A DNA stretch of 6,604 bases from Bifidobacterium breve (GCA_943331415.1 CALQLM010000068.1:1-6604); one strand, 5' to 3'; counted from the stretch's first letter, positions 1-5,720 are shown. A program made the numbers and translations. The notes: generated from the letters alone by a model not told the origin.

Positions 1-345
1 CGCCTCGTCGAGGCGTTCCTCGCGGATCGGTTTGAGCAGATAGTCCAATGCGCCGACCTCGAAGGCCGCGACAGCCTTGTCTTCGTGCGCCGTCACGAAA
101 ATCAGGGCCGGCGGTCTGGAGAACTGGGAAAGCACCCCGGCCAGTTCCAGACCTGACAGGCCCGGCATGTTGATATCGAGGAAGACCGCGTCGAGATCGC
201 GGTCCTTGATGGCCCGCAGGGCGGCGGTGGCGTCATTGACACCGATCACTTCGCGGACATCCGGGTGACGGCCGAGCAGGTAGGTGAGTTCGTCCAGGGC
301 TGGCGCCTCATCGTCGACCGCCAGCACTCGCAGTTGCGTCGTCAT
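1..345 (-). CDS. Response regulator receiver domain, probably LytTR family (3' end beyond window)
   Basis: This is the output half of a two-component system. The sensor kinase encoded just upstream would phosphorylate it to change DNA binding. The 115 residues visible form one complete CheY-like receiver domain: acidic pair D11/D12, phospho-acceptor D57 (in FLDINMPG), T85 (FVTAHE) and K105 (DYLLKP). The run ALDYLLKPI and the pairing with a LytS-type kinase are characteristic of LytTR regulators, whose DNA-binding domain would lie left of the window and is not seen. The ATG at 345 is chosen because GGAGG (350-354) lies 4 bases upstream of it. The gene starts 28 bases after the kinase stop, so the two are almost certainly co-transcribed. 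The receiver call is very secure; the LytTR output domain is inference. Confidence 0.9.
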   Translation of the reverse strand, partial: MTTQLRVLAVDDEAPALDELTYLLGRHPDVREVIGVNDATAALRAIKDRDLDAVFLDINMPGLSGLELAGVLSQFSRPPALIFVTAHEDKAVAAFEVGALDYLLKPIREERLDEA

Positions 346-354
346 ACCACCTCC
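346..354 (-). promoter_or_regulatory. Ribosome binding site of the response regulator
   Basis: Reading the minus strand, GGAGGTGGT runs straight into the ATG at 345, with GGAGG at 354-350 and four bases between. It fixes the start of the regulator inside the 28-base gap behind the kinase gene. The regulator can therefore be translated independently from a shared transcript. The kinase gene uses the same GGAGGT-plus-three-bases arrangement. Confidence 0.75.
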
Positions 355-373
355 GCCGGACCGCGCTGTCCGC

Positions 374-1555
374 TCATGCCCGCACACCCGAACGGAACTT
401 TGGCACCCGCATGATGACCTTTGTTCCTGCGTCTGGGGCCGTCTCGACCACCAGACCGTAGTCGTTTCCAAAGGCCGCGCGAAGGCGATGATCCACGTTG
501 GTCAGGCCGACGTGTGCTGCCTGCTCACCATCGCTGAGCACGTCGCCGAATCCGGAGCGCAGTGCTTCGGGGTCCATGCCGACGCCGTCGTCCTCGATGG
601 TGATGACGCAATCGGAACCCTCATCGCGGACGATGATCTCCACCGAGCCGCCTTGGCGGCCGGCCAGTCCGTGCCGGACAGCGTTCTCGACCAGAGGCTG
701 TAGCGCCAGGAAGGGAACCACGACGGTCAGCGCCTCAGGTGCAACCTGCAGAGTCACCGTCAGATTCGTTCCGAACCGGGCGCGCTCGAGTGTCAGGTAG
801 CGATCGATATTGCGAAGTTCGTCGGCAAGAGCGGTGTAGGGCCCGGCCGAGCGGAACGAGTAGCGGGTGAAGTCGGCGAATTCCAGAATCAGATCGCGGG
901 CGCGGTTGGGATCGGTACGGACGAATGAGGCGATGGTATTGAGGGCGTTGTAGATGAAGTGCGGGCTGATCTGGGCGCGCAGTGCGAGCACCTCCGCGCG
1001 GTCGAGGCGGGCGCGGGAGGCATCGAGTTCGGCCAGTTGTAATTGGTTAGCGGCGTAGCGTGTGACTTCGCCGATCGCACCGAGCATGCCGGGTGACGGT
1101 TCGGCGTTGTTCACCGCGACCAGCGCTCCCAGAATGGTGCCGTCGTCATTCAACAGTGGCTGGGCTACTACGGCCGGCGTCTGGTCGCGGTAGAGCATCC
1201 GACGCTGACCCTTGATACTGTCGCGGGACGTGCGGAGGCATACCGCGATCGTCTCCGGTGTCCAAAGGTTATCGGTAGGCGGATCAAGGCAGAGTAAACC
1301 GGCCTGTTCGTCATAGAGGGCAAGCCCGTCGGATCCGGTAAGCGCCCGCAGGTGTGGTGCGGCGCTGCGAGCAGAATCGGCGCTGAGCCCCTTGCGCAGC
1401 GGCCGCGCAGCCAACGAAGCCGTATGGAGTGCGGCGTGCACCGTGCGCTCCGCCGGGGTGGTCACCACCCGGCGGGTTAGCACCGCGACTACACCGAGAG
1501 CCAGGGCGACGACGGCAAGGGCGACCGTCAGCGCCAATGCCACCGCATCCGACAT
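374..1555 (-). CDS. LytS-type sensor histidine kinase (His_kinase PF06580 + HATPase_c), membrane-anchored
   Basis: This is the sensor of the two-component pair. It should autophosphorylate on histidine and pass the phosphate to the adjacent regulator. From the ATG at 1555 it has 393 residues. Residues 3-26 form one hydrophobic membrane segment followed by TRR. Residues about 40-170 look like a GAF-type sensory domain, and a helical linker spans about 170-195. The phosphorylation motif QISPHFIYNALNTI has H199 as acceptor, as in the LytS/YehU family. The ATP-binding domain shows the N box ENAVRHG (N291), the G1 box DDGVGM (322-327) and a G2-like HVGLTNVDHRL (348-358). A GTG at 1558 is also in frame, but GGAGG at 1560-1564 sits only one base from it and four bases from the ATG, so the ATG is preferred. 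With a single membrane pass it probably senses through the GAF domain; the ligand is unknown. Confidence 0.92.
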   Translation of the reverse strand: MSDAVALALTVALAVVALALGVVAVLTRRVVTTPAERTVHAALHTASLAARPLRKGLSADSARSAAPHLRALTGSDGLALYDEQAGLLCLDPPTDNLWTPETIAVCLRTSRDSIKGQRRMLYRDQTPAVVAQPLLNDDGTILGALVAVNNAEPSPGMLGAIGEVTRYAANQLQLAELDASRARLDRAEVLALRAQISPHFIYNALNTIASFVRTDPNRARDLILEFADFTRYSFRSAGPYTALADELRNIDRYLTLERARFGTNLTVTLQVAPEALTVVVPFLALQPLVENAVRHGLAGRQGGSVEIIVRDEGSDCVITIEDDGVGMDPEALRSGFGDVLSDGEQAAHVGLTNVDHRLRAAFGNDYGLVVETAPDAGTKVIMRVPKFRSGVRA

Positions 1556-1558
1556 CAC

Positions 1559-1659
1559 ACCTCCTGCTCCCTCAGCGGAGTTTCATTGTGCGGCCTCGAG
1601 CGCCTCTGCGGTGCCGGGACCCCGACCTCTCCTCGGCGGTTGATGCCTAGACTGGCCCC
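1559..1659. other. Divergent intergenic region, sensor kinase / HhH-GPD gene
   Basis: This 101-bp gap separates two divergent genes. On the minus side GGAGG (1560-1564) serves the kinase. A weak candidate -10, CACAAT (1590-1585 on the minus strand), has no convincing -35 upstream. On the plus side TAGACT (1648-1653) is a good -10 placed for a leaderless HhH-GPD transcript. I found no extended inverted repeat or operator-like symmetry in the gap. Confidence 0.5.
1648..1653 (+). promoter_or_regulatory. -10 element of a probable leaderless promoter for the HhH-GPD gene
   Basis: TAGACT fits the mycobacterial TANNNT consensus. It ends six bases before the A of the ATG at 1660, so transcription would start on the start codon. 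There is no Shine-Dalgarno in the preceding bases, which supports a leaderless mRNA. No recognisable -35 is present, as is usual for this promoter type. Confidence 0.6.
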
Positions 1660-2241
1660 ATGGCGCGACTGCAGCTGACACAGGATCCCGTCGCCGACGC
1701 CCTTTTGTCCGGGGATCCGTTCGCGCTGCTGGTTGGAATGTTGCTTGACCAGCAGATTGCCATGGAGGTTGCCTTCGCCGGGCCGCGAAAAATCGCCGAC
1801 CGCCTCGGTGGTTTCGACGCGTGCCTAATAGCCGACGCTGACCCGGAGATCTTTGCCGCGGTCTGTGCGCAAACGCCCGCGGTGCATCGCTTTCCGGGCT
1901 CGATGGCAAAGCGGGTCCAGGATCTCGCCCGCGAGATCGTTGAGCGCTACCACGGTGACACCGCCGGCTTGTGGACTGAGGGCGACCCTGACGGCCTCGA
2001 GGTGCTGCGCCGACTCAAGGCACTGCCCGGTTTCGGCGAGCAGAAGGCGAGAATCTTTCTCGCGCTGCTCGGCAAGCAGTACGGGGTGACTCCGAAGGGC
2101 TGGCGCGCGGCGGCCGGCGACTACGGTCGGGATGGCACCCACATGTCGGTCGCAGACGTGGTGGATAAGGGATCGCTGGATCAGGTGCGGGCGTACAAGA
2201 AGAAAATGAAGGCTGCCAAGGCTGCCGGAGCCAAGGTGTAA
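1660..2241 (+). CDS. HhH-GPD family base-excision-repair-like protein (Rv1156 type)
   Basis: This 193-residue protein belongs to the small conserved actinobacterial HhH-GPD family (TIGR03252-like; Rv1156 in M. tuberculosis). Relatives with this fold are DNA glycosylases; the substrate of this family is not known to me. The N-terminal helical part contains LLVGMLLDQQIAMEVAFAGP (residues 23-42), a signature of the group. The helix-hairpin-helix is LKALPGFGEQKA (119-130). In EndoIII-type enzymes a catalytic aspartate follows about 25 residues after the start of the hairpin; here that position falls at VTPKGW (143-148) and holds no Asp, the nearest being D154. The C-terminus is Lys/Ala-rich (AYKKKMKAAKAAGAKV), perhaps for nucleic-acid contact. 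The ATG at 1660 suits a leaderless start. A DUF1059 gene follows 17 bases after the stop. Confidence 0.88.
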   Translation: MARLQLTQDPVADALLSGDPFALLVGMLLDQQIAMEVAFAGPRKIADRLGGFDACLIADADPEIFAAVCAQTPAVHRFPGSMAKRVQDLAREIVERYHGDTAGLWTEGDPDGLEVLRRLKALPGFGEQKARIFLALLGKQYGVTPKGWRAAAGDYGRDGTHMSVADVVDKGSLDQVRAYKKKMKAAKAAGAKV

Positions 2242-2247
2242 GGAATT

Positions 2248-2251
2248 GGAG
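2248..2251 (+). promoter_or_regulatory. Shine-Dalgarno of the DUF1059 gene
   Basis: GGAG lies seven bases before the ATG at 2259, inside the 17-base gap after the HhH-GPD stop codon. It supports translation of this short gene as the second cistron of a shared transcript. Confidence 0.6.
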
Positions 2252-2258
2252 ACGAAGA

Positions 2259-2405
2259 ATGAAGACTCATCTCAACTGCCCGTGTGGTGAAGCGATCCGC
2301 GGCAAGGACGAAGACGAATTGGTGGAGCTTGCCCTGGCGCATCTAGCCGAGGTCCATCCGGGGATGGAGTACGAACGGGAACACATTCTCTTCATGGCTT
2401 ACTAG
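2259..2405 (+). CDS. Small DUF1059 family protein, 48 residues
   Basis: A 48-residue protein that starts MKTHLNCPCGEAIRGKDEDE and ends HILFMAY. The order CxCG near the N-terminus, an EDEL stretch, then H28 and H33 (AHLAEVH) and a final helix is the DUF1059 (PF06348) pattern, a family of short proteins without an assigned function. C7, C9, H28 and H33 could bind a metal ion; that is inference from spacing only. The gene is preceded by GGAG at 2248-2251 and follows the HhH-GPD gene by 17 bases, so the two are probably one operon. Its stop lies 12 bases from the stop of the convergent exported-protein gene, and no hairpin terminator is visible between them. Confidence 0.82.
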   Translation: MKTHLNCPCGEAIRGKDEDELVELALAHLAEVHPGMEYEREHILFMAY

Positions 2406-2417
2406 CCGACGCGAGCC

Positions 2418-3494
2418 TCACGGTACGACAGAAGAACCGATCGTCGGCATGAAGGTGCACTGCTTGTCCACGGTGGTCACCTGACCGAAGATCGTCGACA
2501 TGATGCTGCCCGAACCGGTGTCCACGATGGCGGTCAACGTGGTCGGACCCTCGGGGTTGATGCCGGGGTTGGGCTTCAGCGGCGCGCTACCCGAGCGGCC
2601 GGTGGTCAGATTGACCCAGGTGACGTTGAGCGGCAACTTCTGCTCAGTGGCAGGCGCCGGAGTTCCCACTGCAGTGAACACATAGGCCGTCTGGCCGGGG
2701 CCCGGGCCCGGGGTGGGAATCTTCGCCGGACCGGCGACCGACAGTGCGGCCGCGATGACGTTGCCGCCATCTTTGAGGCAGCCACTGCTGATCGACGGAT
2801 ACAGGAAGTCCTGGGTCGGAGGGCTGCTGGGGTCGAATGAGGGTGTCGCGACCGGGGCGGGTGCAGCCGCCGACGCGACCGTCTCGACAGGCGATGCAGC
2901 CTGGGCGACCGGGGCGGCCGGGGTGACCATGCGTGACACCTCAGGCATCGCACCGGCGGGCATGGCGTCGGCGGGTGTTGCGAGTGCAACGGGTCCGGCC
3001 GCGTGTGCCGGATCGATACCGGCGGGGAGGTGGGCCTCGGTTCCAGGAACTGCACCGGGTGCGGGCACGTGCTGTTCTAGTGGGATCGGTCCGTTTCCGG
3101 TGCCCGGTGTCATCAACGGCATGGTGCCGTGGGGGAGTCCGGGAACCGACTGCTGGGGGACGGCGCCCGAGGGAAGGGCCGAGACCAAACCGGCGGGACC
3201 CCCGTTTTGGACGAACCGGGTGACTGCATCGGCCAGTGCCGCAGAACCGCCGGGCGTGGTGGCGTTACCGGCGAGTTGGGAGGCCGCGGCCAGCAGGAGT
3301 TGCTGTGCCGACGACGGTGTGGCCGCGGCCTGCTGGATGATCGGGCTGAGGCTCTGTACCGCCTCCAAGCCGGGCAGCTGACCCGGATCCAACGGGATCG
3401 TTGGGTCAGCTGCCACGGCCGGACTGAGCACCACCGCGGTCATAGCGAACGCGGTGGCGGTCAGGCCAGTGGCCAGCTTGGAGATCTGTGACAC
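2418..3494 (-). CDS. Exported Ala/Pro-rich protein, Rv1157c-like
   Basis: This 358-residue protein has a Sec signal peptide: K6, a hydrophobic stretch about 8-23, then SPAVAAD with likely cleavage after A28 or A29. The mature part has three sections. Residues 30-105 form a compact helical module (LPGLEAVQSLSPIIQQAA...). About 110-225 are a low-complexity Pro/Ala/Gly linker. Residues 226-358 form a probable beta-rich domain (YVFTAV, LNVTWVNLTT, TTLTAIVDT) with the protein's only two cysteines, C239 and C346, well placed for a disulfide outside the cytoplasm. Length and position match Rv1157c, annotated only as Ala/Pro-rich. The GTG start is supported by the cleanly placed signal peptide and by GGGGAA at 3504-3499. 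It lies 27 bases behind the preceding paralogue-like gene, so they probably form an operon. The function is unknown; an envelope or secreted role is inferred. Confidence 0.85.
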   Translation of the reverse strand: MSQISKLATGLTATAFAMTAVVLSPAVAADPTIPLDPGQLPGLEAVQSLSPIIQQAAATPSSAQQLLLAAASQLAGNATTPGGSAALADAVTRFVQNGGPAGLVSALPSGAVPQQSVPGLPHGTMPLMTPGTGNGPIPLEQHVPAPGAVPGTEAHLPAGIDPAHAAGPVALATPADAMPAGAMPEVSRMVTPAAPVAQAASPVETVASAAAPAPVATPSFDPSSPPTQDFLYPSISSGCLKDGGNVIAAALSVAGPAKIPTPGPGPGQTAYVFTAVGTPAPATEQKLPLNVTWVNLTTGRSGSAPLKPNPGINPEGPTTLTAIVDTGSGSIMSTIFGQVTTVDKQCTFMPTIGSSVVP

Positions 3495-3521
3495 GGTGTT
3501 CCCCAGTCAGATGGTGTGCGG

Positions 3522-4076
3522 TCAGGGCAGAGCGGACAGCAGGGGCAGCGGATTAGGGACTCCGCCGGCCGGCGGAGCCGGGGCGATCGGGGCGACGGCT
3601 CCGGCTGGCGGAAGCGTCACCGGTGCTGCGACCGGAGCAGGCGAGATGCCCGGCGTCGAGCCGATCTGGATCGGGAACGGCATCTGAGACGGCGCGAGGT
3701 TGGCGAGGTTGCCGGGGATGCCGATCTGGTTGAGCAGTGGAAGGTATTCCGCGATCGGATTGGTCGAGACCGCCGGTGGCGCAACCGGAGCGGCGCCCGG
3801 CACGTTGATGGGCGAGACCGGAAGTGTCGACCCGGTCGCAGGACCACCCACGATCGACGACGCGCCGCTCAGTGCGGTGGCTGCGGTCTGCAGCACCGCG
3901 CCGATCCCGGCGGGATTGGAGGCCAGCTGCTGGATCATGCCCAGGGCGGGCACATCCGGAATGACCGGCGGAAGGGCGGGCTCTGCCGCCGCGACCGAAC
4001 TCAGGGCGACAGCGGCCGAGCACAATCCGGCGGCTGCAATCGCATTGGCGGCGAACAGTTTTGCGAAACGTGACAT
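3522..4076 (-). CDS. Exported Ala/Pro-rich protein, Rv1158c-like
   Basis: A 184-residue protein with a clear signal peptide (MSRFAKLFAANAIAAAGLCS..., likely cut after A31 in SSVAAAEP). The short helical module at about 40-75 (VPALGMIQQLASNPAGIGA) resembles the same region of the neighbouring Rv1157c-type protein. Most of the rest is rich in Pro, Ala, Gly and Val (PVAPPAV, PAPVAAPVTLPPAGAVAPIA), with one more ordered piece, PIAEYLPLLNQIGIPGNLANL, at about 107-127. The only cysteine, C19, is inside the signal core and not in a lipobox, so a lipoprotein is unlikely. AAGGAG at 4091-4086 lies nine bases before the ATG. The gene faces away from pimE and leads the two-gene exported-protein unit. Its function is unknown. 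Confidence 0.83.
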   Translation of the reverse strand: MSRFAKLFAANAIAAAGLCSAAVALSSVAAAEPALPPVIPDVPALGMIQQLASNPAGIGAVLQTAATALSGASSIVGGPATGSTLPVSPINVPGAAPVAPPAVSTNPIAEYLPLLNQIGIPGNLANLAPSQMPFPIQIGSTPGISPAPVAAPVTLPPAGAVAPIAPAPPAGGVPNPLPLLSALP

Positions 4077-4085
4077 GTGATCCCA

Positions 4086-4091
4086 CTCCTT
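4086..4091 (-). promoter_or_regulatory. Shine-Dalgarno of the Rv1158c-like gene
   Basis: On the minus strand AAGGAG ends nine bases before the ATG at 4076. This transcript therefore has a normal leader, unlike the divergent pimE, which seems leaderless. Confidence 0.65.
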
Positions 4092-4113
4092 ATATTGCAG
4101 GTCCTGAAACCCG

Positions 4114-4141
4114 AAGGTAGCCAGTTACAGGAGTTACTCAA
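4114..4141 (-). promoter_or_regulatory. Predicted promoter of the Rv1158c-like / Rv1157c-like unit
   Basis: On the minus strand TTGAGT (4141-4136) and TACCTT (4119-4114) are separated by 16 bases, close to a SigA-type -35/-10 pair. A start near 4107 would leave a leader of about 30 bases that contains the AAGGAG. The -35 hexamer overlaps one of the GTAAC repeats, and another lies in the spacer, so the promoter could be under direct control by whatever binds them. Confidence 0.5.
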
Positions 4142-4172
4142 GTGACACGAGTGGCGGTTACTCAACCGTTAC
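4124..4172. repeat. Cluster of four GTTAC/GTAAC elements in the divergent promoter region
   Basis: GTTAC occurs on the plus strand at 4124-4128, 4133-4137, 4157-4161 and 4168-4172, i.e. GTAAC pointing towards the exported-protein genes. They form two pairs with periods of 9 and 11 bases. Two are extended to GTTACTCAA (4133-4141 and 4157-4165). The right pair also contains a short inverted repeat, CGGTT-ACTC-AACCG (4155-4168). The arrangement looks like a tandem operator for a regulator that binds direct repeats; the protein is not identified. Confidence 0.55.
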
Positions 4173-4207
4173 GCGAGCGATGGTCTTCGGTGACCTGCGG
4201 CCGTCTA

Positions 4208-4213
4208 TAGAGT
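4208..4213 (+). promoter_or_regulatory. -10 element of a probable leaderless promoter for pimE
   Basis: TAGAGT matches TANNNT and ends six bases before the GTG at 4220. Its TAG is also the in-frame stop just upstream of pimE, so 4220 is the first possible start codon in that frame. There is no Shine-Dalgarno. An ATG at 4215 is out of frame and would lie upstream of the transcript start. No clear -35 is seen. Confidence 0.6.
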
Positions 4214-4219
4214 CATGCG

Positions 4220-5464
4220 GTGCGCACCGGCTCACTAGGACGGCCCGCGGACGGGCGCCTGAGCGTGCTGGCGCCACTGCTGCTCGTGGTCAGTGTGGCG
4301 GCCCGATTCGCCTGGACCTACCTGGTGCCCAACGGTGCCAACTTCGTGGACCTGCACGTCTACCTCGGCGGCGCGGCGACTCTCGACGTGCCGGGCACGC
4401 TGTATTCCTACGTCTATGCCGACCAGACGCCGGACTTCCCGCTGCCGTTCACCTACCCGCCGTTCGCCGCCTTGGTGTTCTACCCGCTGAGCCGGCTGCC
4501 GTTCGGACTGGTCGCGGCGTGCTGGCAACTGGGCACCATTGCTGCCCTCTACGGTGTGGTCCGGCTCAGCCAGCGACTGCTTGGGCTTTCGGAGGGCTCC
4601 CGGCGCACGGCGATGGTGTGGACGGCGATCGCAATCTGGACTGAGCCACTCCGCAGCACCTTCGACTACGGGCAGATCAATGTGATCCTCGTGCTCGCGG
4701 TGTTGTGGGCGGCCTGTAGCGCGCGGTGGTGGTTGTCGGGCCTGCTGGTCGGACTAGCGGCCGGAATCAAGCTGACCCCAGCAATCACCGGTCTGTATTT
4801 TTTGGGCGTACGACGCTGGGGCACAGCTTTTTTCGCGGCACTGGTGTTTGCCGCAACCGTCGCATTATCGATCGTCGCCATCGGTGGGCAGGCCCGTTAC
4901 TATTTCACCGACCTGCTGGGTGATGCGAGTCGGATCGGTCCGATCGGGACCTCGTTCAACCAGTCGTGGCGGGGCGGTCTCTCGCGCATTGTGGGCCACG
5001 ATGCGGGCTACGGCCCGCTGGTGTTGGCGGCAATCACCGCGACCGCGATCCTGGCCTTGCTCGCCTGGCGCGCCCTCGGCGCCGGTTCGGGGGAACAACG
5101 CGATCGGCTGGGATCACTTCTGGTGGTTCAACTTTTCGGACTTCTGATCTCTCCGATCTCCTGGACCCATCACTGGATCTGGTTGGTGCCGTTGATGATC
5201 TGGCTGCTGGACGGCCCCTGGCGGACGCGCCCCGGCGCGCGGGTGCTCGGCTGGGGCTGGCTGGTGTTGACCCTTATCGGGGTGCCGTGGCTACTGAGTT
5301 TCGCCCAGCCGACCATCTGGCAGATCGGGAGGCCGTGGTTTCTGGCCTGGACCGGGCTGGTGTACATCCTGGCCACGCTGGCCACCCTCGGATGGATCGC
5401 CGCTAGCGGAGCGTCGCGAGGATCCCGTCAATCTCCCGAGCCAGCTGCACGTCCCGGTCAGTGA
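4220..5464 (+). CDS. pimE: PimE, polyprenol-phosphate-mannose-dependent mannosyltransferase (GT87)
   Basis: PimE is a membrane GT-C glycosyltransferase. It adds an alpha-1,2-linked mannose from polyprenyl-phosphate-mannose to the growing phosphatidyl-inositol mannoside, committing it to polar PIMs (AcPIM5/6), on the outer face of the plasma membrane. The 414-residue protein has about ten or more hydrophobic segments. The first outside loop carries NFVDLHVY with D44, equivalent to the catalytic Asp of M. smegmatis PimE, followed by [14 protein letters not shown] (77-90). Later conserved parts are [10 protein letters not shown] (148-157), AGIKLTPAI (181-189), FNQSWRGG (246-253) and SWTHHWIW (314-321). 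The order exported Ala/Pro pair - pimE - pterin dehydratase - mutT2 equals Rv1157c-Rv1160, which makes the assignment firm. GTG 4220 directly follows an in-frame stop and suits a leaderless start. The last 20 codons overlap the convergent dehydratase gene. Confidence 0.92.
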   Translation: MRTGSLGRPADGRLSVLAPLLLVVSVAARFAWTYLVPNGANFVDLHVYLGGAATLDVPGTLYSYVYADQTPDFPLPFTYPPFAALVFYPLSRLPFGLVAACWQLGTIAALYGVVRLSQRLLGLSEGSRRTAMVWTAIAIWTEPLRSTFDYGQINVILVLAVLWAACSARWWLSGLLVGLAAGIKLTPAITGLYFLGVRRWGTAFFAALVFAATVALSIVAIGGQARYYFTDLLGDASRIGPIGTSFNQSWRGGLSRIVGHDAGYGPLVLAAITATAILALLAWRALGAGSGEQRDRLGSLLVVQLFGLLISPISWTHHWIWLVPLMIWLLDGPWRTRPGARVLGWGWLVLTLIGVPWLLSFAQPTIWQIGRPWFLAWTGLVYILATLATLGWIAASGASRGSRQSPEPAARPGQ

Positions 5465-5693
5465 TTCCGCCCTCGGAATGGGTGACGAGTGCGAAAGTGA
5501 CGGTGCGCCAACGGATATCAATATCGGGATGATGGTCGACTCGCTCGGCGTGCTCAGCCACCCAGCGAACAGCCTCGATCCCGTCGAGGAACTCGGGAAA
5601 CGTCACCGACCGGCGGAGCGCACCATCGATTCGCTGCCACCCATCCAGTTTCCCGGCGGCGGCGTCCACTTCGTCATCGTTCAACACGGCCAT
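5403..5693 (-). CDS. phhB: Pterin-4a-carbinolamine dehydratase (Rv1159A type)
   Basis: This 96-residue enzyme dehydrates 4a-hydroxytetrahydrobiopterin (pterin-4a-carbinolamine) to the quinonoid dihydropterin, recycling the cofactor of aromatic amino-acid hydroxylases; such proteins are also made where no hydroxylase is obvious. The whole family signature is present and correctly spaced: E50-x3-H54-H55-P56, W62, H72 in THSEGG, and D81. Length is normal for the family. The ATG at 5693 has no Shine-Dalgarno but lies seven bases after a minus-strand TACCGT -10, consistent with leaderless expression. The gene diverges from mutT2 and its last 62 bases (20 codons and stop) lie antisense to the end of pimE. 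The position matches Rv1159A between pimE and mutT2. Confidence 0.93.
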   Translation of the reverse strand: MAVLNDDEVDAAAGKLDGWQRIDGALRRSVTFPEFLDGIEAVRWVAEHAERVDHHPDIDIRWRTVTFALVTHSEGGITDRDVQLAREIDGILATLR

Positions 5694-5698
5694 ACCGA

Positions 5699-5714
5699 TG
5701 ACGGTATACCGTCA
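5699..5714. promoter_or_regulatory. Perfect 16-bp palindrome forming a bidirectional -10 region (phhB / mutT2)
   Basis: TGACGGTATACCGTCA equals its own reverse complement. It provides TACCGT (TANNNT type) on the plus strand at 5707-5712, eight bases before the mutT2 ATG at 5721. The same hexamer on the minus strand at 5706-5701 is seven bases before the phhB ATG at 5693. Neither gene has a Shine-Dalgarno, so both are probably leaderless. The two -10 boxes abut, and the symmetry could also suit a dimeric repressor. Confidence 0.6.
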
Positions 5715-5720
5715 CCCGCT

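Noticed and set aside
284..800. Plus-strand open frames antisense to the sensor kinase
   Set aside because: No domain or start signal. The kinase on the minus strand carries all family motifs in one frame.
1456..1470. Inverted repeat GGGTGGT-C-ACCACCC
   Set aside because: It lies inside the kinase coding sequence just after the membrane segment (VVTTP codons), with no T tract or promoter nearby; chance in GC-rich DNA is enough.
1572..1586. Minus-strand mini-frame MKLR-stop upstream of the sensor kinase
   Set aside because: Four codons, no ribosome site and nothing attenuator-like around it; expected by chance.
2406..2417. Possible bidirectional terminator between the convergent DUF1059 and Rv1157c-like genes
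   Set aside because: Only 12 bases are available and they contain no inverted repeat or T-rich tract.
2701..2712. CCCGGGCCCGGG palindrome
   Set aside because: It is fully explained as codons for the Pro-Gly repeat (TPGPGPG) of the exported protein.
2713..3381. Long open frame of 222 codons on the plus strand antisense to the Rv1157c-like gene
   Set aside because: The translation is Ala/Gly/Thr-rich with no recognisable domain, and it is the mirror of a Pro/Ala-rich GC-rich gene. The minus strand has the signal peptide, start signals and synteny.
4215..4238. ATG opening a 7-codon frame just before pimE (possible leader peptide)
   Set aside because: The predicted transcript begins at 4220, downstream of this ATG, there is no Shine-Dalgarno, and the frame ends at once.
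5478..5720. In-frame upstream extension of mutT2 by about 80 codons
   Set aside because: It runs antisense through the real phhB gene, has no Nudix-family counterpart and would skip the well-placed -10 and ATG at 5721.
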